A stretch of 47,378 bases of DNA from Streptomyces sp. TRM68416 (GCF_014596915.1 NZ_JACVWU010000041.1:1-47378), one strand, 5' to 3'. Shown: positions 22,485-32,106, numbered from the stretch's first letter. A program made the numbers and translations. Notes: generated by a model not told the origin, from the sequence alone.

Positions 22485-23858
22485 ATGACCGTGAACGCCG
22501 GAAACAGGCTGGATGACGCACCACTGTCCCGGTTCCACAAGAAGCTCGCGTTGTACTCCTCCGGGGGTCCGTTCCTCGACGGGTACGTCCTGAGCATCAT
22601 CGGCGTCGCGATGGTGCAGATCTCGCCGCAGCTGAACCTGTCCGACTCCGCCGAGGGCCTGATCGGCGCGTCCGCGCTCATCGGCATCTTCCTCGGCGCG
22701 TTCGTGGGCGGCTGGCTGACCGACAGGTTCGGCCGACAGCTCCTCTACACCATCGACCTGATCGCCATCATCGTCTGCTCGGTCGCCCAGTTCTGGGCCA
22801 CCGACCCGGTGTGGCTCTTCATCCTGCGGCTGCTGATCGGCGCCGCGGTCGGCGCGGACTACCCCATCGCCACCTCGCTGCTGGCCGAGTTCACGCCCCG
22901 CCGCTACCGGGGCCCGCTGCTCGGCGGCCTGGTCGTCATGTGGTTCGTGGGCGCCGCCGCGGCCTACATCGTCGGCGAGATCATGCTGTCGACCATGGGC
23001 AACGACGCCTGGCGGTGGATGCTCGCCAGCGCCACCCTGCCCGCCACGGTCATCGTGCTGCTGCGCCACGGCACACCGGAGTCCCCGCGCTGGCTGGCCA
23101 ACAAGGGGCGCGTGGACGAAGCCAACGCCGTCCTGCAGCAGGTCTACGGCCCTGACGTGACGGTCGCCGACATGCCGGACGAGGCCGAGGAACGCGAGAA
23201 CGTCGACATCAAGGCGATCCTGCGCTCCGGCTACGGCGGACGGATGCTCTACATCACCGTCTTCTGGACCTGTTCCATCGTCCCGCTCTTCGCCATCTAC
23301 GCCTTCGGCCCGAAGATCCTGGACGCGCTGAAGCTGGAGGGCGGCCTGGCCAACATCGGCGAGGCCATGATCACCGTGATGTTCCTGATCGGCTGTGTGG
23401 TCGCCCTGCTCGGCGTGAACAAGATGGGCCGGTGTCCGCTGGTCATCCACAGCTTCCTCTGGTCGGGCCTCGCCCTGCTGCTGCTCGGCATCTTCCCCGA
23501 CGCCCCCTCGGGCGTGATCATGACCCTGTTCGCCCTGTACGCGGTCATCATCGGCGGCACCCAGATCCTGCAGTGGATCTACCCCAACGAACTATTCCCG
23601 ACCGAGATGCGCGGCTCCGCCGTGGGCCTGGCCTCCTCGGCCAGCCGGATCGGCGCCGCCGTCGGCACCTATCTCGTCCCCATGGCCCTGACCGGCTGGG
23701 GTGTCGGCGGCACCATGCTGGCGGCCGCCGCCATCAGCCTAGTCGGCGCCGTCGTCTCCGTCTTCTGGGCGCCCGAGACCCGCGGCATGGCCTTGCACGA
23801 GGCCGCGGCACTGACGCCGCAAAGCGGCAAACCCGTCGGCCGCCCCGCGAACGTCTGA
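22485..23858 (+). CDS. MFS transporter (sugar/metabolite porter type)
   Basis: Twelve-helix secondary transporter, 457 aa. The loop 2-3 motif is GGWLTDRFGRQ, the helix 4 signature RLLIGAAVGADYPIATSLLAEFTPRRYRG, and the helix 10 region has YPNELFPTEMRGSAVGLASSASRIGA. This pattern belongs to the sugar-porter/aromatic-acid branch rather than the drug exporters. AGGAGG lies 5 bp before ATG 22485; GTG 22482 is in frame but too close. As first gene of the GntR-controlled run it probably imports the substrate that the following enzymes degrade, giving this regulon two import routes. Confidence 0.9.
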   Translation: MTVNAGNRLDDAPLSRFHKKLALYSSGGPFLDGYVLSIIGVAMVQISPQLNLSDSAEGLIGASALIGIFLGAFVGGWLTDRFGRQLLYTIDLIAIIVCSVAQFWATDPVWLFILRLLIGAAVGADYPIATSLLAEFTPRRYRGPLLGGLVVMWFVGAAAAYIVGEIMLSTMGNDAWRWMLASATLPATVIVLLRHGTPESPRWLANKGRVDEANAVLQQVYGPDVTVADMPDEAEERENVDIKAILRSGYGGRMLYITVFWTCSIVPLFAIYAFGPKILDALKLEGGLANIGEAMITVMFLIGCVVALLGVNKMGRCPLVIHSFLWSGLALLLLGIFPDAPSGVIMTLFALYAVIIGGTQILQWIYPNELFPTEMRGSAVGLASSASRIGAAVGTYLVPMALTGWGVGGTMLAAAAISLVGAVVSVFWAPETRGMALHEAAALTPQSGKPVGRPANV

Positions 23859-24005
23859 CCAACCGGTCCGAACCCACCGTTCGGCGGAGGCCCGGACGGA
23901 TCCCCCGAACACCCTGGTGGCCGTATCGCTCGGCACAACGGGACATGGCACGGCAAGGCTCTTCGAGCGGCCGAAATATTCACCCGCAACTGCGCAGGAG
24001 GGTCG

Positions 24006-25394
24006 ATGAAAGACGTAGTGATCGTGGGAGGCGGCATCGCCGGTCTCGCCGCCGGCTGGCGTCTGCGGCACTGGGACACACTCCTGCTCGAATCCGAGGG
24101 CCGGGTCGGCGGACGCATCCGCTCGGAGCGCCGCGGACCGTACTGGCTCAACTGGGGTGGTCACGTCTACGCCGGCGGCGACTCGGCCACGTCATGGCTG
24201 CTGAACAGCACCGGCGTGGACTCGGTGGCGGTGCCCGGCTCGCTGGCCGGACTGTCGATGAACGGCAAGCTGCTGCTCAGAGGCCGCGTGGAGAGCTACC
24301 CGTTCCGCATTCCGATGCCGATGTCGGCGCGGGTCGGCATGGTCAGGGCAGGCGCGAAGGTCGCCCTGCACGTGGCCCGCTACGCCCGGATCGTGCAGCG
24401 GCGCAAGGGCGAGACCGAGGCCCAACGCCAGCAGCGTATCTACGACTTCATGAACGACCGTTCCTTCAAGGACTTCATCGGCGACCTCCCCGAGGACGCC
24501 GAGGCCCTGTTCAAGCCCACGGTCACCCGCTCCGCCGCCGACATCGACCAGCTCTCCGCGGGCGCGGGCGTCGGCTACTTCAGCCTGGTGTGGAACATCG
24601 GCGCGGGCCTCTCGCAGAGCATCATCGGCGGCCCGTCCACCCTCACCGAGTCCATCGCCGCGACCCTGGGCGACCGGGTGCGGCTGAACGCGACCGTCGA
24701 CGAGGTGATCCAGAAGAACGGCTCCGTCGTGATCCGCTACCGGGAGGGCGGCGTGGAGAAGGAGGTCGAGGCCCGCTGCGTGGTCCTGGCCACGCCCGCG
24801 ACCGTCAGCCACCGGATCGCCGTCGATCTCGACCCCTACATCCGCGAGGCCCTGTCGAAGATCGTCTACGGCCCCTACGTGAGTGCCGCGTTCCTCAGCA
24901 ACGAGACGGGGCGCCAGGTCTGGGACGACGCCTACGGCATCGCCACACCGAAACGATCCTTCAATGTCGCGCTGAACATGTCCAACGTCGTGCACGGCTA
25001 CGAGTCGGAACGCCGGCCCGGCAGCAGCATCATGACCTTCTCGCCGGGCAGTCTGGCCCGCGAGCTGCTGGAGCACGACGACGACAAGATCCGCCGGATC
25101 TACCTCGACGACCTCGACCAGGTCCTGCCCGGCTTCGCCGACAAGGTCGTCGAGGCCGAGGTTCAGCGCTGGCCCACGGGTGCGCCGTACTGCTTCCCGG
25201 GCCGCGGAAAGCTCCAGCAGACGCTCACCCGCCGCACCGGACGCGTCCTCCTGGCCGGTGACTACCTCGGCACCCTCTACACCGAGACCGCGATCTCGTC
25301 CGGACTCTCCGCGGCCCAGGAGGCCCAGAGCCTGCTGGCCACCGACCGGCAGACCGCCCCGCACGGCCTGGCGCCGGCGGGCGCCACTCCCTGA
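24006..25394 (+). CDS. FAD-dependent amine oxidase family protein
   Basis: Flavoenzyme of 462 aa in the amine oxidase/protoporphyrinogen oxidase superfamily. The FAD-binding Rossmann site VVIVGGGIAGLAAGWRL sits at residues 4-20, followed by GRVGGRIRSE, and the C-terminal flavin contact is VLLAGDYLGTLYTETAISSG. AGGAGGG precedes the ATG. It lies 147 bp after the MFS gene and before the DapA-family gene. In hydroxyproline pathways an oxidase of a different family (DadA-like) makes the pyrroline carboxylate; this protein may fill that step or oxidise an N-methyl group. The true substrate is unknown. Confidence 0.8.
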   Translation: MKDVVIVGGGIAGLAAGWRLRHWDTLLLESEGRVGGRIRSERRGPYWLNWGGHVYAGGDSATSWLLNSTGVDSVAVPGSLAGLSMNGKLLLRGRVESYPFRIPMPMSARVGMVRAGAKVALHVARYARIVQRRKGETEAQRQQRIYDFMNDRSFKDFIGDLPEDAEALFKPTVTRSAADIDQLSAGAGVGYFSLVWNIGAGLSQSIIGGPSTLTESIAATLGDRVRLNATVDEVIQKNGSVVIRYREGGVEKEVEARCVVLATPATVSHRIAVDLDPYIREALSKIVYGPYVSAAFLSNETGRQVWDDAYGIATPKRSFNVALNMSNVVHGYESERRPGSSIMTFSPGSLARELLEHDDDKIRRIYLDDLDQVLPGFADKVVEAEVQRWPTGAPYCFPGRGKLQQTLTRRTGRVLLAGDYLGTLYTETAISSGLSAAQEAQSLLATDRQTAPHGLAPAGATP

Positions 25395-25501
25395 GCCGAC
25401 CGTTCCGTCCGGAGCCCGACGGCTCCGGCCTCCCGTCCGCTGCCCGGTATCCACGCCCCGGCGCTCGCCCGCCCACAGCCTTCATCTCAGGAGACTCGAC
25501 A

Positions 25502-26401
25502 ATGTCGACACAGCTGAGCGGTGTCCTCACCGCACTCGCCTCACCGTTCGCCTCGGACGGAGAACTCGACGAGAAGACACTGCGCCGCCTGGTCGACCGC
25601 AGCATCGACGGCGGGGTCGACGGTGTCGTCGCCTGCGGATCCACGGGTGAGTTCGCGGCGATGAGCGCCGCGGAACGGCGCCAGGTGGTCGAGACCGTCG
25701 TCGACCAGGTCGCCGGACGTGTGCCGGTCATCGCCCAGACCGGTGCGGTGAGCACCAGGGAGGCGATCGAGCTCTCCCGCCATGCCGAGGCCGCCGGAGC
25801 CTCGATCCTGATGGTGGTCGCCCCCTACTACGAGCCGCTCACGCTCGACGAGACGCTGCGTTACCTGCGCACCGTCGCCGACGCCGTGAACATTCCGATC
25901 ATGCTCTACAACCTGCCCGGCGCCACCGGGGTCAACCTTTCGCCGGAGACCGTCGGACAGCTCGCCCGCGAGGTCGAGAACATCCAGTACATCAAGGACA
26001 CCAGCGCCGACATGGCCCAGGCCGGGCAGCTGATCCACCGCTACGGCGACGTCATCTCCACCTTCATCGGCTGGGACAGCCTCCTGCTGCAGGCGATCTC
26101 CGAGGGCGCCGCCGGTGTCATGGCCGGGACCGCGAACGTGATGCCGGTCGAACTCGTCTCGATCCACCGGGCGCTGCGCGACGGCGACCTCGCCCGCGCG
26201 CAGGCCGAATGGGCGCGGATCTACCCGCTGATGGACGCGATCATGTCCGCCCCGTTCATCCCGGCGGTCAAGGCCGCCCTGAACGCGGTCGGCCTGCCCG
26301 TCGGCGCGCCCCGTGAGCCGCTGCTCGGCCTCGACGACGCCACCGCCGCCAGGATCTCCTCCCTGATCGAGACGATGCCGCAGCTCTCGACGGCACGCTG
26401 A
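25502..26401 (+). CDS. DapA-family lyase/deaminase
   Basis: Class I aldolase fold, 299 aa, normal length. Schiff-base lysine K165 (IQYIKDTSAD), catalytic Tyr Y136 (IMLYNLPG) and the carboxylate-binding GSTGEF (46-51) are present. The superfamily includes dihydrodipicolinate synthase, N-acetylneuraminate lyase and delta1-pyrroline-4-hydroxy-2-carboxylate deaminase. Next to a proline racemase family enzyme and an aldehyde dehydrogenase, the deaminase role, yielding 2-oxoglutarate semialdehyde, is most likely; lysine biosynthesis is unlikely given the context. Ribosome binding site AGGAGA, 9 bp before ATG. Confidence 0.85.
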   Translation: MSTQLSGVLTALASPFASDGELDEKTLRRLVDRSIDGGVDGVVACGSTGEFAAMSAAERRQVVETVVDQVAGRVPVIAQTGAVSTREAIELSRHAEAAGASILMVVAPYYEPLTLDETLRYLRTVADAVNIPIMLYNLPGATGVNLSPETVGQLAREVENIQYIKDTSADMAQAGQLIHRYGDVISTFIGWDSLLLQAISEGAAGVMAGTANVMPVELVSIHRALRDGDLARAQAEWARIYPLMDAIMSAPFIPAVKAALNAVGLPVGAPREPLLGLDDATAARISSLIETMPQLSTAR

Positions 26402-26416
26402 GGAAGGGCCGCAGTC

Positions 26417-27388
26417 ATGAGATTCCTCGACGAGCACGACGTCCGTTCCGTCTTCGACATCGACACCGCGATCGCCTCGCAGCGGGCGGCGTTCGTCGCT
26501 CTCGCGCGGGGAGAGGCATGGCAGCCGGAGAAGATCCTGGGCGGTTACGCCGACGACCCCGACAGTGTCTTCTGCTACGCCTCCCGCCTCGACCCGGCGA
26601 GCGGCCCGGTCTGCAAGTTCGGGAGCATCAACCCCGGGAACGCGGGAAGCGGCCTGCCCACCATCCATGCGGTGGTCGCCGTGCTCGACCCCCGCACCGG
26701 CGTCCCGCTGGCCTTCATGGACGGTACGGCGATCACCACACTGCGCACCTCCGCCGCGAGCGCGGTCGCGGTCGAGGCACTGGCCAGGAAGGACGCGGCC
26801 CGCCTCCTCGTACTGGGGTCCGGGGTACAGGGGCAGGCGCACGTCGCCGCTCTGCAGCGCGACAAGGGCTATGCCTGGACCGGAATGTGGTCACCGCCCG
26901 GGTCCCCGCTCGACGCCGCCGTCGGACGCCTGCGCGAGCAGGGGTTCGACGTCGAACCGGTGCGGTCCCTGAGCGACGCGATCTCCGAGGCGGACGTCGT
27001 CGTCTGCGCCACGCTGGCCACCGAGCCACTGTTCACCGCGCGTCAGCTCCGACCCGGTACCACGGTCGTCGCGGTCGGATCCTTCGACCGGCACCGTTGC
27101 GAGATCGGCCCCGACGTCCTGCGCGCCGGCCGCCACGTCGTCGTCGATCACGCACCGACGGCGCGCCAGAACTGCGGTCCGCTCGTCGCCGACCGGGCGC
27201 AGAGCGCCTCGGCGGAGCTGGAGGTCCTCGAACTCGGCCATGTCCTGACCGGTGCCGTGGCCGGCCGCAGCGACGACGGCGACATCGTGACGTATCTCAG
27301 CGCCGGCCTCGGCGTGCAGGACGCGGCAGCGGCCTGGAGCGTCTACCAGCAGGCCGAACTGCACGGCGTCGGCCGGAGCGTCGGCTGA
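26417..27388 (+). CDS. Ornithine cyclodeaminase/mu-crystallin family protein
   Basis: NAD(P)-dependent enzyme, 323 aa. Nucleotide-binding loop VLGSGVQGQAHVAAL (about residues 134-148), preceded by the family segment FMDGTAITTLRTSAASAVA. Members include ornithine cyclodeaminase, alanine dehydrogenase and delta1-pyrroline-2-carboxylate reductase; the last acts after trans-3-hydroxyproline dehydratase. With the Ser/Cys proline racemase family protein four genes downstream, the reductase function is the best guess. It starts 16 bp after the DapA-family gene with GAGGAAGG upstream. Confidence 0.85.
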   Translation: MRFLDEHDVRSVFDIDTAIASQRAAFVALARGEAWQPEKILGGYADDPDSVFCYASRLDPASGPVCKFGSINPGNAGSGLPTIHAVVAVLDPRTGVPLAFMDGTAITTLRTSAASAVAVEALARKDAARLLVLGSGVQGQAHVAALQRDKGYAWTGMWSPPGSPLDAAVGRLREQGFDVEPVRSLSDAISEADVVVCATLATEPLFTARQLRPGTTVVAVGSFDRHRCEIGPDVLRAGRHVVVDHAPTARQNCGPLVADRAQSASAELEVLELGHVLTGAVAGRSDDGDIVTYLSAGLGVQDAAAAWSVYQQAELHGVGRSVG

Positions 27389-27452
27389 CCGGCCCCCGCA
27401 CCACCCGGCGTCGGCCCACCCCCACTCGACCACACTCAAGGAGTCACCGACC

Positions 27453-28961
27453 ATGACCACCACTACCGGCCCCACCGCCGCGGTTCGACGCGCCACGGAC
27501 GCGCCGCCCCTGATCACCGAAGCCGACCTGCCCCCAGCCCGCCACTTCATCGACGGGAAGTTCGTCGACGGATCGACGCAGCAGGCGATCGACGTGGTCG
27601 ACCCGAGCACGGAGAACGTCATCGCGCGCATTCCCGAGGCAACCGTCGAGGACATCGACAGCGCCGTCGCCGCCGCGGTCTCGGCCAAGGAGCAGTGGGC
27701 GCTTCGGGTCCCCAAGGACCGCTCGGAGGTGCTGCACGCCGTCGCCGACCGGCTGGCGGAGCACACCGACCTCCTCGTCCGGCTGGAGTCGGCGAACACC
27801 GGAAAGCCGCTCGCGGTGTCCCGGGACGACGTGGCCATGACGATCGACACCTTCCGCTTCATGGCGGGCGCGGTGCGCGCGACCACCTCCCTGGCCGCTG
27901 GTGACTACGCCGAGGACCATCTCTCGGTCATCCTGCGCGAACCGCTCGGCGTGGTCGGCGTGATCACCCCGTGGAACTACCCCCTGCTCATGGCGGCCTG
28001 GAAGATCGCGCCGATTCTCGCCGCCGGCAACACCCTGGTCATCAAGCCGTCCGAGCAGACCCCGCTGACGACCCTGAAGTTCGCCGAACTCGTCGCCGAT
28101 CTCCTGCCGCCCGGCGTGGTGAACGTCGTCAACGGCTACGGCGCGGTCGCCGGGGCCCGCCTCGCCGAGCACCCGGACGTTGACATGATCGCCCTGACCG
28201 GTTCGGTCAACAGCGGTCGTGCCGTCGCCCGGGCCGCCGCCGACACCCTCAAGCGAGTGCACCTCGAACTGGGCGGCAAGGCACCGGTCGTGGTCTTCGA
28301 GGACGCCGACCTGGCGGCCACCGCGTCGTCACTGCGCACCGGCAGTTTCTGGAACTCGGGCCAGGAGTGCGGGGCCGCCTGTCGCGTCCTCGTCCACGAG
28401 TCGGTCGCCGAGCGGTTCGTCGAGCAGCTCGTCGGCGAGGTCCGGTCCCTGGTCGTCGGTGAGCCGACCTCCGGCGAGGACGTGGAGGTCGGCCCCATGG
28501 TCTCGAAGGCGCACTTCGAGCGGGTCACGGGCTATCTGGAGCGTGCCAAGGCCGAAGGCGTCCGGGTGGCGACCGGCGGCGGAGCCCTCGACGGACCCGG
28601 CTACTTCGTGGCGCCGACCGTGCTGGTCGACGTCCCCGAAGGCGCCGAGGTCGCCCGCGAGGAGATCTTCGGCCCCGTCGTCACCGTCGAGACCTTCGCC
28701 GACGAGGAGGAGGCGGTACGACGGGCCAACGACGTACCGCTCGGCCTGTCGGCATCCGTGTGGACCGAGAACGCCCGTCGCAGCCACGACATCGCGGCCC
28801 GTCTCGACTTCGGAACCGTCTGGGTCAACTCCCACCTGGTCCTGGCCGGAGAAGTCCCCTGGGGCGGCTTCAAGGGCTCCGGCTACGGACGGGACCTGTC
28901 GATCTACGCCCTGGACGACTACTCGCGCACCAAGCACGTCATGCACAACCACGGGCGCTGA
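27453..28961 (+). CDS. NAD(P)-dependent aldehyde dehydrogenase
   Basis: Soluble enzyme, 502 aa, oxidising an aldehyde to its acid. Conserved residues: N175 in TPWNYP, general base E272 in LELGGKAP, nucleophile C306 in NSGQECGAAC. C-terminal GGFKGSGYGRDLS is typical of betaine-aldehyde and aminobutyraldehyde dehydrogenases. In this setting likely substrates are 2-oxoglutarate semialdehyde (from the DapA-family deaminase) or an amino-aldehyde; sequence alone does not decide. AAGGAG precedes the ATG. Co-directional with its neighbours. Confidence 0.92.
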   Translation: MTTTTGPTAAVRRATDAPPLITEADLPPARHFIDGKFVDGSTQQAIDVVDPSTENVIARIPEATVEDIDSAVAAAVSAKEQWALRVPKDRSEVLHAVADRLAEHTDLLVRLESANTGKPLAVSRDDVAMTIDTFRFMAGAVRATTSLAAGDYAEDHLSVILREPLGVVGVITPWNYPLLMAAWKIAPILAAGNTLVIKPSEQTPLTTLKFAELVADLLPPGVVNVVNGYGAVAGARLAEHPDVDMIALTGSVNSGRAVARAAADTLKRVHLELGGKAPVVVFEDADLAATASSLRTGSFWNSGQECGAACRVLVHESVAERFVEQLVGEVRSLVVGEPTSGEDVEVGPMVSKAHFERVTGYLERAKAEGVRVATGGGALDGPGYFVAPTVLVDVPEGAEVAREEIFGPVVTVETFADEEEAVRRANDVPLGLSASVWTENARRSHDIAARLDFGTVWVNSHLVLAGEVPWGGFKGSGYGRDLSIYALDDYSRTKHVMHNHGR

Positions 28962-28994
28962 CCCGCCCGTCCGGACAATCCGCGGAGGTGTGAG

Positions 28995-31028
28995 GTGGCT
29001 GTCACCGACCCCCTGATGAGCCCGTTCGTCCTGAAGAACCTGACGTTGCGCAACCGCATCGTCAGCACGTCCCATGAGCCGGCCTACAGCGAGGACGGTC
29101 TGCCCAAGGACCGCTACCGCGCCTACCACGTCGAGAAGGCCCGTGGTGGCGTCGCGTTGACCATGATCGGGGGCAGCGCGCTGGTCAGCCGGGACAGCGC
29201 CCCCGCCTTCGGAAACCTGCAGCTCTGGAAGGACGAGTCGGAGCCCTGGCTGCGCCGGCTCGCCGACGAGGTCCACGAGCAGGGCGCCGCCGTGATGACC
29301 CAGCTCACCCACCTCGGCCACCGCACCAGCAACTACACCGACACCTGGCTCCCGGCGATCTCGGCGAGCAACGTCCGCGAACCCGCGCACCGCGCGTTCA
29401 CCAAGGCGGCCGAGCAGTGGGACCTCGACCGGGTGCTCAAGGACTTCGTCGCCGCCGCGCAGCGCTGCCGGTCGGCCGGCCTCGACGGGGTCGAACTCAT
29501 GACCTGGGGCCATTTCCTGGACTCGTTCTGGACGCCGTACTGGAACCACCGGGACGACGAGTACGGCGGCTCCTACGAGAACCGGATGCGCTACCCGCTC
29601 CAGGTCATCCGCGCGGTACGAGAAGCCGTCGGCCCCGACTTCGTCATCGGCGCGCGCATGACCTTCGACGAGGAGCGTGAGGGCGGCCTGGAGACGCCCG
29701 AGGCGCTGCGCATCGCCGAGGACATCACCGAGGCCGGGATCGACTTCATCAGCCTCATCAAGGGCTCGATCGGCACCGACGCCGACCTGGCCCGCACCAT
29801 TCCGCCGATGTCCACGCCGGCCTCTCCCCACCTGGAGTTCGCCGGACGCATCAAGCAGAAGCTCTCCGTCCCGGTCATGCACGCCGCCCGCATCAGCGAC
29901 GTCGCCACCGCGCGGTACGCCGTCGCCGAGGGACTGCTCGACATGGTCGGCATGACCCGGGCCCTGATGGCCGACCCCGAACTGCCCAACAAGGTCCGCG
30001 ACGGCCACACGGACCGCATCCGTCCGTGCGTCGGCGCCAACATGTGCATCGACGGCATCTACGCCTCCGGTGCGGCGTACTGCATGCACAACCCGTCCAC
30101 CGGCCGCGAACTCGACGTACCCCAGCGCATCGACCGTGCGAGCACACCGAAGCGCGTGGCGGTGGTCGGAGCCGGGCCCGCCGGCCTGGAAGCGGCCCGG
30201 GTCCTCGCCGAGCGCGGTCACGACGTACACCTCTTCGAGGCCGCCGACAGGGTGGGCGGACAGCTCCTGCTGGCATCGAAGTCCCAGCGTCGCCGCGACC
30301 TGCGCGGAATCATCGACTGGCGCACCGAGGAACTCGCCCGCCTGGGCGTTCCGGTCTCGCTGAACACCTACGTCGACGGCCCGACGCTTCTTGAGCAGTC
30401 CTGGGACGTCGTGATCGTCGCGACCGGCGGCGCTCCGGCCGCCCCCCGCGTCCCGGGGGCCCGGCTGGTCCACGACACCTGGGACGTGCTCTCGGGGGCC
30501 AAGCGACTGCGGGGGCGTGTGATGGTCTACGACGACCACGGCGGCAACCAGGCACTCGACGCGGTGGAGGCCCTGGTCCAGGGCGGCGCCACCGTCGAGA
30601 TCGTCACGCCCGAGCGCACCCTCTCCCCCGACGTAGGTTCGCTCACGGCGTCCTCCTACTTCAACACGCTGGCGGAGAACGGCGTCGCGGTCACCGTCCT
30701 CCGGCGGCTGCGCGGGGTCACCAAGACCGCGGACGGTGTGACGGTGGAACTGGGGGTGGACGGTTTCGCCTTCCGTGAGCAGCGCACCTTCGACGCCGTC
30801 GTGGCCGAGATGGGCACCGATCCGGTCCGGGAGCTCTACGACGAGCTGCTGGACTCCTCGACCAACCTGGGCGCCGTCGACCTGACGGAACTGCTGGCTC
30901 TGGGGCCCCAGTCGGTGGTCCGCAACGAGGACGGTTCGTTCCGGCTGTTCCGTATCGGGGACGCGGTGGCCAGCAGGAACGTCCACGCCGCGATGCTGGA
31001 CGCGGCCCGCCTGTGCCGAGCGATCTGA
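28995..31028 (+). CDS. FMN/FAD/Fe-S flavoprotein, N-methylproline demethylase-like (Old Yellow Enzyme superfamily)
   Basis: 677 aa with the architecture of trimethylamine dehydrogenase and 2,4-dienoyl-CoA reductase. An N-terminal FMN TIM barrel (residues 1-340; STSHEPAYSEDGLPKDRYRA-like start, NHRDDEYGGSYENRMRYP) is followed by an Fe-S segment and a C-terminal FAD/NAD domain (VAVVGAGPAGLEAARVLAERG near 389). The N-terminus most resembles proteins annotated N-methylproline demethylase (StcD type), which remove an N-methyl group as formaldehyde. The Fe-S site has C345, C351 and C363, but the position of the second cysteine of trimethylamine dehydrogenase is Ala348. GTG start with GGAGGTG upstream. 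Its formaldehyde product would link to the sarcosine oxidase/glyA genes. Confidence 0.85.
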   Translation: MAVTDPLMSPFVLKNLTLRNRIVSTSHEPAYSEDGLPKDRYRAYHVEKARGGVALTMIGGSALVSRDSAPAFGNLQLWKDESEPWLRRLADEVHEQGAAVMTQLTHLGHRTSNYTDTWLPAISASNVREPAHRAFTKAAEQWDLDRVLKDFVAAAQRCRSAGLDGVELMTWGHFLDSFWTPYWNHRDDEYGGSYENRMRYPLQVIRAVREAVGPDFVIGARMTFDEEREGGLETPEALRIAEDITEAGIDFISLIKGSIGTDADLARTIPPMSTPASPHLEFAGRIKQKLSVPVMHAARISDVATARYAVAEGLLDMVGMTRALMADPELPNKVRDGHTDRIRPCVGANMCIDGIYASGAAYCMHNPSTGRELDVPQRIDRASTPKRVAVVGAGPAGLEAARVLAERGHDVHLFEAADRVGGQLLLASKSQRRRDLRGIIDWRTEELARLGVPVSLNTYVDGPTLLEQSWDVVIVATGGAPAAPRVPGARLVHDTWDVLSGAKRLRGRVMVYDDHGGNQALDAVEALVQGGATVEIVTPERTLSPDVGSLTASSYFNTLAENGVAVTVLRRLRGVTKTADGVTVELGVDGFAFREQRTFDAVVAEMGTDPVRELYDELLDSSTNLGAVDLTELLALGPQSVVRNEDGSFRLFRIGDAVASRNVHAAMLDAARLCRAI

Positions 31029-31053
31029 GAGACGGCGAAGGAAGTCGGTCACA

Positions 31054-32106
31054 ATGTCTTTCAAGCGAATGATCCACGCGGTGGAGACCCACTCGGGCGA
31101 GCCGATGCGCGTCATCACCGGGGGTGTCCCGCACATCCCCGGCGAGTCCGTCTACGAGCAGATGAAGTGGCTCGAACGGAACGACGACCAGCTCCGGTCG
31201 CTCATGCTGCGCGAGCCCCGTGGCTATCCGCCCCTGTGCTGCAACCTGATCGTCCCGCCCAAGCACCCGGACGCCGCGGCCGGCTACATCATCATGGAGC
31301 AGGTCGAGTACCCCGTCATGAGCGGCGGCAACACCATCGCCGTCGCGACCGTCCTGCTCGAAACCGGCATGATCCCCATGCGGGAGCCCGTCACCGAGTT
31401 CACGCTCGAAGCCCCGGCAGGGCTCATCGGCATCCGGGCCGAGTGCCGCGACGGCAAGGTGAAGCAGGTCACCTTCGAGAACGTGCCCGCCTTCGCCGCG
31501 CACCTCGACGCCGTGATCGACGTCCCCGGACTCGGCCCGGTGACCGTCGACGTCGGCTGGGGCGGCATGTTCTACGTCATCGCGGACGTGCGGCAGTTCG
31601 CGGGGCTGGAGCTGGTGCCGTCCCACGGGCGGGAGATCACCCGTGTCTCCTCCCTGATCCTCCGGGCCGCCCAGGACCAGCTGCCCGTCGAGCACCCCGA
31701 CTACCCGGGCATCGGGATCACGATCTCCCAGCTGTCCGGCCCCACCGACAATCCGGCCGCCGACATGAAGAACGCGGTGACGGTGGCGAGCGGCCCCGTG
31801 GACTTCTCCGACCCCGCGACGTGGACTGGCTCGGTCGACCGCTGCCCGTGCGGCACCGGCACGTGCGCGCGGATGGCCACCCTGTACGCCAAGGGCGCCC
31901 TCAAGCTCAACGAACCCTTTCGCCACGAGGGTGTCCTCGGCACCGTCTACACCGGCGAACTCATCCGGGAGGTACAGGTCGGGCCCTACACCGGAGTTGT
32001 CCCCACCATCGGCGGCCAGGCCTGGATCTCCGGTTACAGCACCCATGTACTCGACCCGGACGACCCGTTCGTCGACGGCTTCACCGTCGGGGACATCTGG
32101 GCCTGA
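31054..32106 (+). CDS. Proline racemase family protein, Ser/Cys active-site variant
   Basis: 350 aa, normal length, two-domain diaminopimelate-epimerase-like fold. Proline racemases use two cysteines, one from each domain. Here the first is serine (S90 in YPVMSGGNTIA) and the second is kept (C266 in DRCPCGTGT). Variants with altered residues in this superfamily include trans-3-hydroxyproline dehydratases and hydroxyproline epimerases (family knowledge). With a cyclodeaminase-family reductase and a DapA-family deaminase in the same operon, hydroxyproline dehydration or epimerisation is more likely than proline racemisation. AAGGAAG precedes the ATG; 25 bp follow the flavoprotein stop. Confidence 0.88.
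   Translation: MSFKRMIHAVETHSGEPMRVITGGVPHIPGESVYEQMKWLERNDDQLRSLMLREPRGYPPLCCNLIVPPKHPDAAAGYIIMEQVEYPVMSGGNTIAVATVLLETGMIPMREPVTEFTLEAPAGLIGIRAECRDGKVKQVTFENVPAFAAHLDAVIDVPGLGPVTVDVGWGGMFYVIADVRQFAGLELVPSHGREITRVSSLILRAAQDQLPVEHPDYPGIGITISQLSGPTDNPAADMKNAVTVASGPVDFSDPATWTGSVDRCPCGTGTCARMATLYAKGALKLNEPFRHEGVLGTVYTGELIREVQVGPYTGVVPTIGGQAWISGYSTHVLDPDDPFVDGFTVGDIWA

Noticed and set aside
28329..31136. Minus-strand open frame of 935 codons opposite the flavoprotein
   Set aside because: Antisense to a clear flavoprotein and aldehyde dehydrogenase; no recognisable domain in the translation.
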